Shown one piece after another: positions 1-7,481 of a stretch of 23,238 bases of DNA. A program made the position numbers and the translations under genes. Within the stretch, counting starts at the first letter, position 1. Each line of letters opens with the position of its first letter. Source of the DNA: Antarcticimicrobium sp033791545. Its GTDB lineage: Bacteria; Pseudomonadota; Alphaproteobacteria; Rhodobacterales; Rhodobacteraceae. The notes under the pieces were generated by a model that was not told the origin of the DNA, made no database searches, and saw only the letters and a list, made by a program, of their open reading frames with translations. The stretch is taken from positions 1 to 23,238 of the forward strand of contig JASJGL010000142.1 in assembly GCA_033791545.1 (NCBI GenBank). Direction: 5' to 3'.

Positions 1-1
1 C

Positions 2-868
2 GCGCCCTCCTCGACGGAGTTCAAAAAGCTGCGCAAACGCATCGTCCGCGCCACCCGTGAGGCGGTCGAGCAATACGGCATGGTCGAACCCGGGGCACAG
101 CGGCCGAAATGGCTGGTCTGCCTGTCTGGCGGCAAGGACAGCTATACCCTGCTCGCGGTCCTGCACGAACTGAAATGGCGCGGGCTTCTGCCGGTCGATC
201 TGCTGGCCTGCAACCTTGATCAGGGCCAACCCGGCTTTCCTGCCACAGTGCTGCCCGAGTTTCTGGAGCGGATGCAGGTGCCGCATCGGATCGAATATCA
301 GGACACCTATTCCATCGTGATGGACAAGGTGCCCGCCGGGCGCACCTATTGCGCGCTCTGCTCCCGCCTAAGGCGCGGGAATCTGTACCGAATCGCGCGG
401 GAAGAGGGCTGCTCGGCCGTGGTTCTGGGCCATCATCGCGACGATATTCTTGAAACCTTTTTCATGAACCTGTTTCACGGTGGGCGGCTGGCCACCATGC
501 CGCCGAAACTGGTGAACGAAGAGGGCGACCTTTTCCTTTATCGCCCGCTGGCGCATGTGGCCGAGGCCGATTGCGAAAAGTTCGCCCGCGCGATGAATTA
601 TCCGATCATCCCCTGCGACCTCTGCGGCTCGCAGGACGGGCTGCAACGCCAGCAGGTCAAGGCGATCCTCGACCAGTGGGAAAAGAATGCACCGGGACGG
701 CGTCAGGTGATGTTTCGCGCGCTGATGAATATCCGCCCGTCGCACATGCTTGACCCCAAGCTGTTCGATTTCGCCGGCCTGATGCGCGCCACCGAACCCC
801 AGACCGAGCCCCAGACCGACGCAACGCGTCAGGGAGAAGACGCGGAAAAGATTCCCGTCCTGCGTTAA
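2..868 (+). CDS. ttcA: TtcA tRNA 2-thiocytidine(32) synthetase, 5'-truncated
   Basis: TtcA uses ATP and an iron-sulfur cluster to thiolate cytidine 32 of certain tRNAs in the cytoplasm. The reading frame is open to the left edge, and the residues before the first visible ATG (position 80) read FKKLRKRIVRATREAVEQYG, which matches the usual TtcA N-terminal helix. The gene therefore starts outside the window and ATG 80 is internal. In the 288 visible residues the PP-loop SGGKDS lies at about 42-47, the CxxC pair at 117 and 120 (CALC), and a second pair at 205 and 208 (CDLCGS). The HHRDD segment, also typical of the family, is at about 144-148. The C-terminal tail is Gln/Thr/Glu-rich and low in complexity (EPQTEPQTDA). 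It ends with TAA, 63 bases before the next gene. Family assignment is firm; only the N-terminus is missing. Confidence 0.95.
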   Translation, partial: APSSTEFKKLRKRIVRATREAVEQYGMVEPGAQRPKWLVCLSGGKDSYTLLAVLHELKWRGLLPVDLLACNLDQGQPGFPATVLPEFLERMQVPHRIEYQDTYSIVMDKVPAGRTYCALCSRLRRGNLYRIAREEGCSAVVLGHHRDDILETFFMNLFHGGRLATMPPKLVNEEGDLFLYRPLAHVAEADCEKFARAMNYPIIPCDLCGSQDGLQRQQVKAILDQWEKNAPGRRQVMFRALMNIRPSHMLDPKLFDFAGLMRATEPQTEPQTDATRQGEDAEKIPVLR

Positions 869-884
869 CATCTGGGTCAGACCC

Positions 885-915
885 TTTGCGTTACCCTCAC
901 CCGGAGCAACGCAAA
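885..915. repeat. Perfect 8-bp inverted repeat in the ttcA/EAL-gene gap
   Basis: TTTGCGTT (885-892) and AACGCAAA (908-915) are exact reverse complements separated by 15 bases. A smaller GGGT/ACCC pair lies just upstream (874-884). The repeat sits 17 bases before the start codon at 932 and 17 bases after the ttcA stop. It could be a weak terminator without a T-run, an mRNA hairpin near the downstream ribosome-binding site, or a protein-binding site. The sequence alone does not decide. Confidence 0.4.
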
Positions 916-931
916 CGGAAAAGGCCCCCCA

Positions 932-2479
932 ATGTCCCTGCCGCCCTCCAGCCTCCTGGCCCGGCTGCGCCAGACCGTCCTCCCCATTCTCATGGGCCCT
1001 CCGGTTCTGGCGTTTCTGCCGGCGCTCACACTGGGCGGCTTCTGGCTCTGGGGCGAGGCGGCGCTTGTCATTACATCACTCGGCCTGCCGCTGTTCTTTG
1101 CCCTCTCCGGTGCGTTCAACGAACGAACGCGGCGGCCCTCAGTGCCGCGGGACTTGGTCACCGGGCTGCTGCTGCGCGACGGGTTCGAGGCCGCGTTGGA
1201 GCACACCTTTGAGGAGACGGAGCGGTCCGGCCTGCGCTCGGCCTGTTTCATGTTGGAACTGGACGATTATCGCGACCTTGAAGAGCGGCACGGTCAGAAC
1301 GCCGCCGATCAGGTGGCCGCGCAAACCGGCGAGCGTATCTGCGCCGCCCTGCGGGGCACCGACACCGTGGCCCGGATCGGCGACAGCCGGTTCGCCATCT
1401 GCCTGACCCCGGTGCGCCAGCTTGACCTTGAGCTATGCATTCAACTCGCCGGTCGGATGCAAAGCGCGGTGGAGGATCCGATCGCGCTGGATGCCAGTAC
1501 GATCTATATGTCCTGTTCGGTCGGGCTTTGCCTGCGCGGGCGGGCTCCAGGGCCGGATGCCGCCGCCTGGATCGGTGCCGCCAGTGCCGCCCTGAGCGAA
1601 GCACAGGCCAACGGCCCCTCGGGCATCCGCGTCTACAGCACCGAAACCGGGCGGAAAAGCCGCGCCCGCCACGACCTGCGGGACGGGGTTGCCGCCGCCT
1701 TGGAGAACGGCCAGATTCAGCCCTGGTACCAGCCACAGATTTCCACCGACACCGGCAAGATCACCGGCTTTGAAGCCTTGGCGCGCTGGACCCACCCGAT
1801 CCACGGCATGCTGCCCACGGATCAGTTTCTGCCCGCGCTGGAGGAGGCCGGGCTGATGAAACGGCTGGGCGAGGTCATTCTCTATAACGCGCTGACCGCG
1901 CTCAAGGCCTGGGACAGCGCCGGGGCCGAGGTGCCGCAGGTCGGTGTGAACTTCTCCACCGACGAATTGCGCGATCCTGGCCTGGTCGAACACATCCGCT
2001 GGGAACTTGACCGCTTTGATTTGACGCCCGACAGGCTGGCGGTCGAGATTCTGGAATCGGTGATGAGCCGCGATCCCGACGACACCATCGCGCGCAATAT
2101 CTCCGGGCTGGCCAAGCTGGGCTGCCGCATCGATCTGGATGATTTCGGCACCGGCCATGCCTCGCTTGCCTCGATTCAGCGCTTCGACGTGTCGCGGATC
2201 AAGATCGACCGCTCCTTCGTGATGAAAGCCGATCGCGACCCCGAACAACAAAAGTTGATCGGGGCGATCCTGACCATGGCTGAACGGCTGGAGCTGGAGA
2301 CGCTTGCCGAAGGGGTCGAGACGGTGGGCGAACACGCGTTGCTGGCGCAACTGGGCTGTGACCATGTGCAGGGCTTTGGCATCGGGCGGCCAATGCCTTT
2401 TGATCGCACATTGGACTGGATCGCAGCGCATCGTGCGAAATTGCAGGACGCGCCGCGAATCGGTGGCAAAATCGGTTGA
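932..2479 (+). CDS. Membrane-anchored degenerate GGDEF / intact EAL protein (probable c-di-GMP phosphodiesterase)
   Basis: This 515-residue protein probably hydrolyses cyclic di-GMP at the inner membrane. Two hydrophobic segments lie at about 15-38 and 42-60. A GGDEF-like domain follows at about 75-235, but its signature is GDSRF at 150-154, so cyclase activity is not expected. The EAL domain (about 250-505) keeps the features of active enzymes: EAL at 281-283, Asn340 (VGVNFS), Glu372 (EILES), the DDFGTG loop at 403-408, Lys424, Glu460 (AEGVET) and Gln480. A GGDEF domain of this kind often serves as a regulatory or dimerisation module (family knowledge), perhaps binding GTP. The start at 932 has a weak AAAAGG-like ribosome site and places the membrane segments at the N-terminus. 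It lies between ttcA and yidC on the same strand; neither neighbour suggests a specific signal. Confidence 0.88.
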   Translation: MSLPPSSLLARLRQTVLPILMGPPVLAFLPALTLGGFWLWGEAALVITSLGLPLFFALSGAFNERTRRPSVPRDLVTGLLLRDGFEAALEHTFEETERSGLRSACFMLELDDYRDLEERHGQNAADQVAAQTGERICAALRGTDTVARIGDSRFAICLTPVRQLDLELCIQLAGRMQSAVEDPIALDASTIYMSCSVGLCLRGRAPGPDAAAWIGAASAALSEAQANGPSGIRVYSTETGRKSRARHDLRDGVAAALENGQIQPWYQPQISTDTGKITGFEALARWTHPIHGMLPTDQFLPALEEAGLMKRLGEVILYNALTALKAWDSAGAEVPQVGVNFSTDELRDPGLVEHIRWELDRFDLTPDRLAVEILESVMSRDPDDTIARNISGLAKLGCRIDLDDFGTGHASLASIQRFDVSRIKIDRSFVMKADRDPEQQKLIGAILTMAERLELETLAEGVETVGEHALLAQLGCDHVQGFGIGRPMPFDRTLDWIAAHRAKLQDAPRIGGKIG

Positions 2480-2512
2480 AGGGCGCTGTGACCCGCCTCA
2501 ACGGGCTTTGCA

Positions 2513-2542
2513 GGTCGCGGGGAAGCCCCAGTAGGAGCGACC
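2513..2542 (+). repeat. Nested hairpin in the gap before yidC
   Basis: GGTCGC (2513-2518) pairs with GCGACC (2537-2542), enclosing a second stem GGGG/CCCC (2519-2522 with 2526-2529). It follows the EAL gene stop by 33 bases. No T-run follows, so it is not a classical intrinsic terminator, though it may end or stabilise the upstream transcript. The rest of the 143-base gap (2480-2622) holds only the candidate promoter and the yidC ribosome site. Confidence 0.4.
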
Positions 2543-2556
2543 AACCCGGAATCCGC

Positions 2557-2585
2557 TTGACCTTTGGGGCTGCACTCTGTTGAAC
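2557..2585 (+). promoter_or_regulatory. Candidate sigma-70 promoter upstream of yidC (weak)
   Basis: TTGACC at 2557-2562 matches the -35 consensus at five of six positions. Seventeen bases later TTGAAC (2580-2585) is a poor -10, matching at three of six. It sits about 38 bases before the yidC start. It is plausible only because the preceding gene is unrelated and a hairpin separates them. Confidence 0.25.
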
Positions 2586-2622
2586 CCACCCAGTCTTTGA
2601 CAGCACAAGGTGGCAGTCCCCG

Positions 2623-4452
2623 ATGGACGATCAGAACAAGAACCTCATCCTCGCAACGGCGCTCAGCTTCCTCGTGATCTTGGGGTGGTTCTTCATGTTC
2701 CCGCCCCCAGAGCCGGAAGCACCGGGCGCTCTGCCTGCCGAGCAGGCCAGCCAGACCGCACCCGGGGCCAACGCGCCCGCTGCGGCCCCCAGCGCCGACG
2801 CCGGCCCAGCCACAGCCGGCACCGGTCAGGGCACCGCGGTAGAGGAAGTCGTCGCCGACGCGCCCCGCGTTACGATCGACACGCCGCGGCTTTCAGGCAG
2901 CATCTCGCTGTTGGGCGGGCGCATCGACGACCTGTCGCTGAAAGACTACCACGAAACGACGGCGCCGGGCTCACCCGTCGTCAAGATGCTGAAGCCGGTG
3001 GGCGAAGAGGGCGCCTATTACGCGCTGTACGGCTGGGCCCCGGGTGCGGGTCTGTCGCTGGACGATGTGCCGGGCGCGAATACCGAATGGCGCGTCGCTG
3101 CGGGCGACACCCTTGGCGTTGATACGCCGGTCACGCTCGCATGGGACAACGGCAAGGGGCTGACCTTCCGCCGCGAGATCGCCGTCGACAAGAATTACAT
3201 GTTCACGGTCACCCAATCGGTCGAGAACAGCAGCGGCGGCACCGTCGGTCTTGCCCCCTATGGGGTGCTGGCCCGCCACGGCGAACCGGCCGATCGCAAG
3301 AAATTCTTCATCCTGCATGAAGGCGTCGTCGCCATGGCCGATGGCGAGTTGACCGAAACCGATTATAAAAAGATGCCGGATTTCGACTATAAGGAGCGCG
3401 AAGGCGCCCGTGCGGATGTCCGTCAGGTCGAGACAGACGGCTGGATCGGTTTCACCGACCATTACTGGATGTCGACCCTGATCCCCGCCCCCGGCAGCGC
3501 CTTCAAACAGGCCGCGAAATACGACGAGCGGCGCGACATCTACCAGACCGAGGCCGTGCTGCCGACCGAAACGCTCGCCAACGGGCAATCGGCCAGCGTC
3601 ACCACCCAGCTGTTCGCCGGGGCCAAGGAATGGGAAACCATCCGCGCGTATGAAAAAGCCGGCATCAAGGGCTTTATCGACAGCATCGACTGGGGTTGGT
3701 TCTTTTTCCTGACCAAGCCGATCTTCTGGCTGCTGCACAACATTCACAATCTGATCGGCAACATGGGCTGGTCGATCATCGCCCTGACCCTGATCCTCAA
3801 GGCGATCCTGTTCCCGCTGGCCTTCAAATCCTACGTCTCGATGGCCAAGATGAAGGAACTTCAGCCGCAGATGGAGAAGCTGAAGGAAGCCGCTGGCGAC
3901 GACCGCGCCAAGGTTCAGCAGGGCATGATGGAGCTGTACAAGAAGGAAAAGGTGAACCCGGCCGCCGGCTGTCTGCCGATCCTGTTGCAGATCCCGATCT
4001 TCTTCTCGCTCTACAAGGTGATCTTTGTCACCATCGAACTGCGCCAGACCGCCTGGTTCGGCCCGTTCCAGGACCTCAGCGCGCCGGATCCCACCTCGAT
4101 CATGAACTTCTTCGGCCTCGCGCCTTGGGGCTCACCCGAGCCGGGAACGATGATGGCCACGGTGATGATCGGCATCCTGCCGCTGCTGCTGGGCATCTCG
4201 ATGTTCCTGCAACAAAAGCTGAACCCGGCCCCCACCGACGCGACGCAAAAGATGATCTTTGCGTGGATGCCTTGGGTGTTCATGTTCATGCTGGGCCGCT
4301 TTGCCAGCGGGCTGGTGGTGTACTGGATCACCAACAACACCATCACCTTTACCCAGCAATACCTGATCATGCGCAGCCAAGGGTACAAACCTGATGTGTT
4401 CGGTAACATCAAGGAAACCTTCCAGCGCGGCGCCAAAGGGGACAAAAAGTGA
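2623..4452 (+). CDS. yidC: YidC membrane protein insertase
   Basis: YidC inserts and folds inner-membrane proteins, alone or with SecYEG. The 609-residue length and layout fit the Gram-negative form. There is an N-terminal membrane anchor (about 8-25), then a Pro/Ala-rich linker (about 27-75). A large periplasmic beta domain follows (about 80-345), then the conserved five-helix core (about 355-585). Lys393 in LILKAILFPL occupies the place of the groove arginine of E. coli YidC. The cytoplasmic hairpin SMAKMKELQPQMEKLKEAAG follows at about 406-425, and the tail is basic (KGDKK). The ATG at 2623 has an AAGGTGG ribosome site 9 bases upstream. The stop overlaps the GTG start of the MOSC gene, so the two are probably translationally coupled. 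In related genomes rnpA and rpmH are usually near yidC; here ttcA and the EAL gene precede it, and those genes may lie further left. Confidence 0.97.
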   Translation: MDDQNKNLILATALSFLVILGWFFMFPPPEPEAPGALPAEQASQTAPGANAPAAAPSADAGPATAGTGQGTAVEEVVADAPRVTIDTPRLSGSISLLGGRIDDLSLKDYHETTAPGSPVVKMLKPVGEEGAYYALYGWAPGAGLSLDDVPGANTEWRVAAGDTLGVDTPVTLAWDNGKGLTFRREIAVDKNYMFTVTQSVENSSGGTVGLAPYGVLARHGEPADRKKFFILHEGVVAMADGELTETDYKKMPDFDYKEREGARADVRQVETDGWIGFTDHYWMSTLIPAPGSAFKQAAKYDERRDIYQTEAVLPTETLANGQSASVTTQLFAGAKEWETIRAYEKAGIKGFIDSIDWGWFFFLTKPIFWLLHNIHNLIGNMGWSIIALTLILKAILFPLAFKSYVSMAKMKELQPQMEKLKEAAGDDRAKVQQGMMELYKKEKVNPAAGCLPILLQIPIFFSLYKVIFVTIELRQTAWFGPFQDLSAPDPTSIMNFFGLAPWGSPEPGTMMATVMIGILPLLLGISMFLQQKLNPAPTDATQKMIFAWMPWVFMFMLGRFASGLVVYWITNNTITFTQQYLIMRSQGYKPDVFGNIKETFQRGAKGDKK

Positions 4453-5213
4453 CCGCCCAGGTCAGGGAAATCTGGCGCCACCCGATCAAGAGCCATGGGC
4501 GCGAACGGGTGGAACAGGTGACCCTGACCAAGGGGGCCGCCCTGCCTTGGGATCGGCGTTGGGCCGTCGCTCATGACCAGTCGCGGTTCGACCCGGACCA
4601 GCCCGGCTGGCAGCCGTGCCGCGAATTTACCCGCTGCGCCCAATCCGCCGCGCTGCAGGCAGTACAGACGCAGACCGACGAGGTGGACGGCAGGCTGACC
4701 CTGACCCATCCCGACCGCCCCGCGTTGAGCATCGACCCGGACGATCCCGCTGATGCGCTGCGCTTTATCGACTGGGCGCGTCCGCTGTCGAACCCCGACC
4801 GGGCTCTCCCCGCCCGGCTGGTGCGCGCGCCCGACGTGGCGCTGACCGACAGCGACTACCCCTCGATCTCGCTGATCAATATGACGAGCCACGCCGCTGT
4901 CGAGGCGCAGCTCGGGCATGCCATCTCGCCCCTGCGTTGGCGCGGCAACCTCCTGTTTGACGGCTTTGCCCCCTGGGCCGAGATGTCATGGCCCGGAAAA
5001 CGCCTGCGTCTCGGCGCGGTCGAACTCGAAGTGGTGGAGCCGATCCGCCGCTGCATGGCAACCACAGCAAACCCCGAGACCGGGGTGCGCGACGCGGAGA
5101 CGCTAAAGGCCCTGAACGAGGGGTTCGGCCATCAGGATTGCGGCGTCTACGCCCGCGTGATCCGGGGCGGACCGTTGTCCCAAGGCGACGAGATCGAGGT
5201 ATTGAACGGATGA
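4449..5213 (+). CDS. MOSC-domain protein (putative molybdenum-cofactor/sulfur-carrier protein)
   Basis: The protein has 254 residues. An N-terminal MOSC beta-barrel domain begins with VREIWRHPIKSHGRERVEQV (about 5-24), and the MOSC domain follows. The conserved cysteine is Cys202, in EPIRRCMATTANPETG (about 198-211). This is the residue that in mARC/MOCOS-type proteins binds molybdenum or carries sulfur. The substrate here is unknown. It starts with GTG, and GTGA (4449-4452) holds both this start and the yidC stop. It ends in ATGA (5210-5213), shared with the engB start. It is therefore translated as the middle gene of a yidC-MOSC-engB unit, although no functional tie to membrane insertion is evident. 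The family assignment is firm; the reaction is not known. Confidence 0.9.
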   Translation: MTAQVREIWRHPIKSHGRERVEQVTLTKGAALPWDRRWAVAHDQSRFDPDQPGWQPCREFTRCAQSAALQAVQTQTDEVDGRLTLTHPDRPALSIDPDDPADALRFIDWARPLSNPDRALPARLVRAPDVALTDSDYPSISLINMTSHAAVEAQLGHAISPLRWRGNLLFDGFAPWAEMSWPGKRLRLGAVELEVVEPIRRCMATTANPETGVRDAETLKALNEGFGHQDCGVYARVIRGGPLSQGDEIEVLNG

Positions 5214-5866
5214 AGATGCGCTTTCCCCTGGCTCAAGAGCCCGATCCGCAGGCGGCTGAGGCCGGTCGGCTGCTGTTTGCCCGCGAATCACTTTTCGTCA
5301 AAGGCGTGGTCGCGATGGCCGGCCTGCCCCCCGCCGACCGGATCGAGATCTGTTTCGCCGGGCGCTCCAACGTGGGCAAATCCAGCCTGATCAACGCGCT
5401 GACCGGCACCAAAGGACTGGCGCGCGCCTCCAACACGCCGGGCCGGACGCAGGAAATCAACTTTTTCACCCAAGGCCCCGAGCTCTATCTCGTGGACCTG
5501 CCCGGCTATGGCTATGCCAATGCGCCACTGCAGGTCGTGGAAAAATGGCAACGCTTGCTGAAGCAATACCTGTCAGGGCGTCAGACCCTGCGCCGCGCCT
5601 TTGTGCTGATCGACGCACGCCATGGGGCAAAACCCGTGGACGAAGAGATCATGACCCGGCTCGACAGCAGCGCGGTGACCTTCCAATGCGTGCTGACCAA
5701 GACCGACAAGATCAAGGCGGCAGACCTCGACAAGGTGCTGGAGCAGGTGCGCGGCGTGCTGACGAAACACCCCGCCGCCTATCCCGAGCTTGTCGTGACC
5801 TCGAGCGAAAAGGGTGACGGGATCGCCACCCTGCGCGCCATCATCTACGGATTGATGCAGGAATAA
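5210..5866 (+). CDS. engB: EngB (YihA/YsxC) ribosome-biogenesis GTP-binding protein
   Basis: EngB is a TrmE-Era-EngA-like GTPase needed for late assembly of the large ribosomal subunit. From the ATG at 5210 it has 218 residues. The GTPase motifs appear in order: G1 GRSNVGKS (51-58), G2 threonine in TPGRTQEINF (about 76-85), G3 DLPGYG (96-101), G4 TKTD (163-166) and G5 SSEKG (198-202). The same frame is open upstream into the MOSC gene, but the start at 5210 gives the normal family length. It also overlaps the MOSC stop by 4 bases (ATGA). A second ATG two codons later (5216) is an alternative start. The 50-base gap to argB holds no clear terminator, so argB may be on the same transcript. Confidence 0.96.
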   Translation: MKMRFPLAQEPDPQAAEAGRLLFARESLFVKGVVAMAGLPPADRIEICFAGRSNVGKSSLINALTGTKGLARASNTPGRTQEINFFTQGPELYLVDLPGYGYANAPLQVVEKWQRLLKQYLSGRQTLRRAFVLIDARHGAKPVDEEIMTRLDSSAVTFQCVLTKTDKIKAADLDKVLEQVRGVLTKHPAAYPELVVTSSEKGDGIATLRAIIYGLMQE

Positions 5867-5916
5867 CTTGCGCTGCGCCCGCGTTTCATGAGATTTCGCC
5901 GGCAACGGAGCTTCCG

Positions 5917-6780
5917 ATGAAGACACAGGACATGAACCGCAACTGGATCGCCACCGCTGAAACCCTGTCGAATGCGCTGCCGTATCTGCAGCGTTATGAT
6001 GACGCCATCATTGTGATCAAGCTTGGCGGTCATGCCATGGGCAGCGACGAGGCGATGGACAGTTTCGCCCGCGACGTGGTGCTGATGCGTCAGGTCGGTG
6101 TAAACCCGGTGATCGTGCATGGCGGCGGGCCGATGATCAACGCGATGCTGGGCAAGCTCGGCGTTCAATCCGAATTCGTCGACGGCAAGCGCGTGACAGA
6201 CAAGGCCACCGTCGAGGTGGTCGAAATGGTGCTCTCCGGCCTCGTCAACAAACGGATCGTTCAGGCCGTCAACCGGCAGGGCGGCACCGCCGTCGGGCTG
6301 TCGGGCAAGGACGCCAACCTGATGATCTGCGATCAGACCGACCCGGCGCTGGGCTTTGTCGGCACCCCGGCCCAGATGAACCCGGCCCTGCTGACCAACC
6401 TTTTCGCGCATGAGATCATTCCGGTGATCGCGCCGATCGGGGCCGGTCGCAACGGCGAGACCTATAACGTCAACGGCGACACTGCCGCCGGTGCCATTGC
6501 CGCCGCGCTCAAGGCGGATCGCCTGCTGCTGCTGACCGATGTCTCCGGCGTCAAGAATGCCGAAGGCGCCGTTCTGACCGAATTGACCGCCGAACAGATC
6601 CGCGAGATGATCCGCGATGGCGTCATCGCCGGCGGCATGATCCCCAAGACCGAAACCGCGCTGACCGCCATCGACGGCGGCGTACGGGCGGTGGTGATTC
6701 TGGATGGCCGTGCCCCCAACGCGGTGCTGCTTGAACTGTTTACCGAACATGGCGCAGGCTCGATGATCCGCGCCGACTAG
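5917..6780 (+). CDS. argB: ArgB acetylglutamate kinase
   Basis: ArgB phosphorylates N-acetyl-L-glutamate, the second step of the acetylated arginine pathway. The 287 residues carry the amino-acid-kinase features: phosphate-binding KLGGHA (35-40), HGGGP (68-72) and the ATP-side segment VNGDTAAGAIAAALKA. GGMIPKTETAL is near the C-terminus. The length and the N-terminal helix (NWIATAETLSNALPYLQRY) resemble the arginine-inhibited hexameric type, so feedback inhibition is likely (inference). The start at 5917 has a CGGAG ribosome site about 6 bases upstream. No other arginine gene is in the window; argB is isolated from its pathway, next to engB. The stop is TAG at 6778-6780. Confidence 0.97.
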   Translation: MKTQDMNRNWIATAETLSNALPYLQRYDDAIIVIKLGGHAMGSDEAMDSFARDVVLMRQVGVNPVIVHGGGPMINAMLGKLGVQSEFVDGKRVTDKATVEVVEMVLSGLVNKRIVQAVNRQGGTAVGLSGKDANLMICDQTDPALGFVGTPAQMNPALLTNLFAHEIIPVIAPIGAGRNGETYNVNGDTAAGAIAAALKADRLLLLTDVSGVKNAEGAVLTELTAEQIREMIRDGVIAGGMIPKTETALTAIDGGVRAVVILDGRAPNAVLLELFTEHGAGSMIRAD

Positions 6781-6798
6781 ACCCCGGAGCGATCCGCC

Positions 6799-6831
6799 AT
6801 GTCTCCTGCCCATCGCCGTCACCGCCCATGA
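6799..6831 (+). other. Possible 10-codon leader ORF overlapping the next start
   Basis: A good ribosome site (GGAG, 6785-6788) lies 10 bases before an ATG at 6799 that opens a 10-residue frame, MSPAHRRHRP. Its TGA overlaps the ATG of the iron-sulfur protein gene at 6828 (ATGA). That downstream ATG has no clear ribosome site of its own. This suggests translation of the leader delivers ribosomes to it. Three of the ten codons are arginine, but nothing else shows attenuation. Chance occurrence cannot be excluded. Confidence 0.3.
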
Positions 6832-7481
6832 TCTATGACAGCCTCTGCCGCGCCGCCAAGGCCGAGGGGCTGATCGTCATGGGTGCGCTGGATGTGGCCA
6901 CCACTGGGGCCAAGGGCCTCGCCGGGGGCAGCCTGATCCTTTTGGGGGCCGGGCTGGGGTTCTGGCCCAGCTTCACCACATCGCCCGAGGCGCAGGACGG
7001 GGGCCGCGACCCGGTGGATCGCTGGTCGAGCCGGGTGATCGGCGGGCTTGCCTCCAGCTTTGACGCCACAGCCCATTTCCCGTTCGGCGGCCCGCCCTAT
7101 GCGCCCTTCATCGACTGGGCGCTGAAATCCGGCCGCGCGTTTTCCAGCCCCACAGGGATGCTTGTCCATGACGAGGTAGGGCTGATGATCTCCTACCGCG
7201 GAGCGCTGCATGTCGCGGCCGCTCTGGCGCTGCCTGCCGTCCCCGGGCCCTCCCCCTGCGCGCGCTGCGCCGACAAGCCCTGCCTCACCGCCTGCCCGGT
7301 CGGGGCGCTCGCGGCATCGGCCCCCTATGACGTGCCCCGGTGCCACGATTTTCTCGACAGCCCCGGCGGGAAATCCTGTATGATGCAAGGATGCGCGGTC
7401 CGCCGCGCCTGTCCTGTCAGCCGTGGTGCCGGGCGCCAACCGGCTCAATCCGCGCTTCACATGAGGTCGTTCCACCCATGA
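6828..7481 (+). CDS. Unassigned protein with two cysteine clusters (probable 2x[4Fe-4S], QueG-like C-terminal region)
   Basis: The function is not known. In 217 residues the C-terminal part has eight cysteines in two clusters. The first is C144-x2-C147-x4-C152-x3-C156-P, and the second is Cys172, Cys184, Cys189 and Cys195-P. This pattern fits two [4Fe-4S] clusters and recalls the ferredoxin part of epoxyqueuosine reductase (QueG) and related corrinoid proteins. The N-terminal 140 residues hold DPVDRWSSRVIGGLA (61-75) and FPFGGPPYAPF (84-94). These may be a shortened substrate-handling domain, but the usual QueG length of over 300 residues is not reached. No signal peptide is seen, so it is probably cytoplasmic. 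The start at 6828 lacks a good ribosome site and overlaps a small leader ORF. The stop overlaps the next gene start (ATGA, 7478-7481). Redox or electron-transfer role is inferred. Confidence 0.8.
   Translation: MIYDSLCRAAKAEGLIVMGALDVATTGAKGLAGGSLILLGAGLGFWPSFTTSPEAQDGGRDPVDRWSSRVIGGLASSFDATAHFPFGGPPYAPFIDWALKSGRAFSSPTGMLVHDEVGLMISYRGALHVAAALALPAVPGPSPCARCADKPCLTACPVGALAASAPYDVPRCHDFLDSPGGKSCMMQGCAVRRACPVSRGAGRQPAQSALHMRSFHP

Noticed and set aside
80..82. ATG 80 as the start of ttcA.
   Set aside because: The upstream frame is open and encodes the typical TtcA N-terminal helix; the gene is cut by the window edge.
4988..5209. engB starting inside the MOSC gene.
   Set aside because: The extra 74 residues are an out-of-frame reading of the MOSC gene; ATG 5210 gives the family length and a 4-base overlap.
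7340..7477. Histidine phosphatase starting at 7340.
   Set aside because: The extension is a shadow of the iron-sulfur gene; the catalytic domain begins right after ATG 7478.
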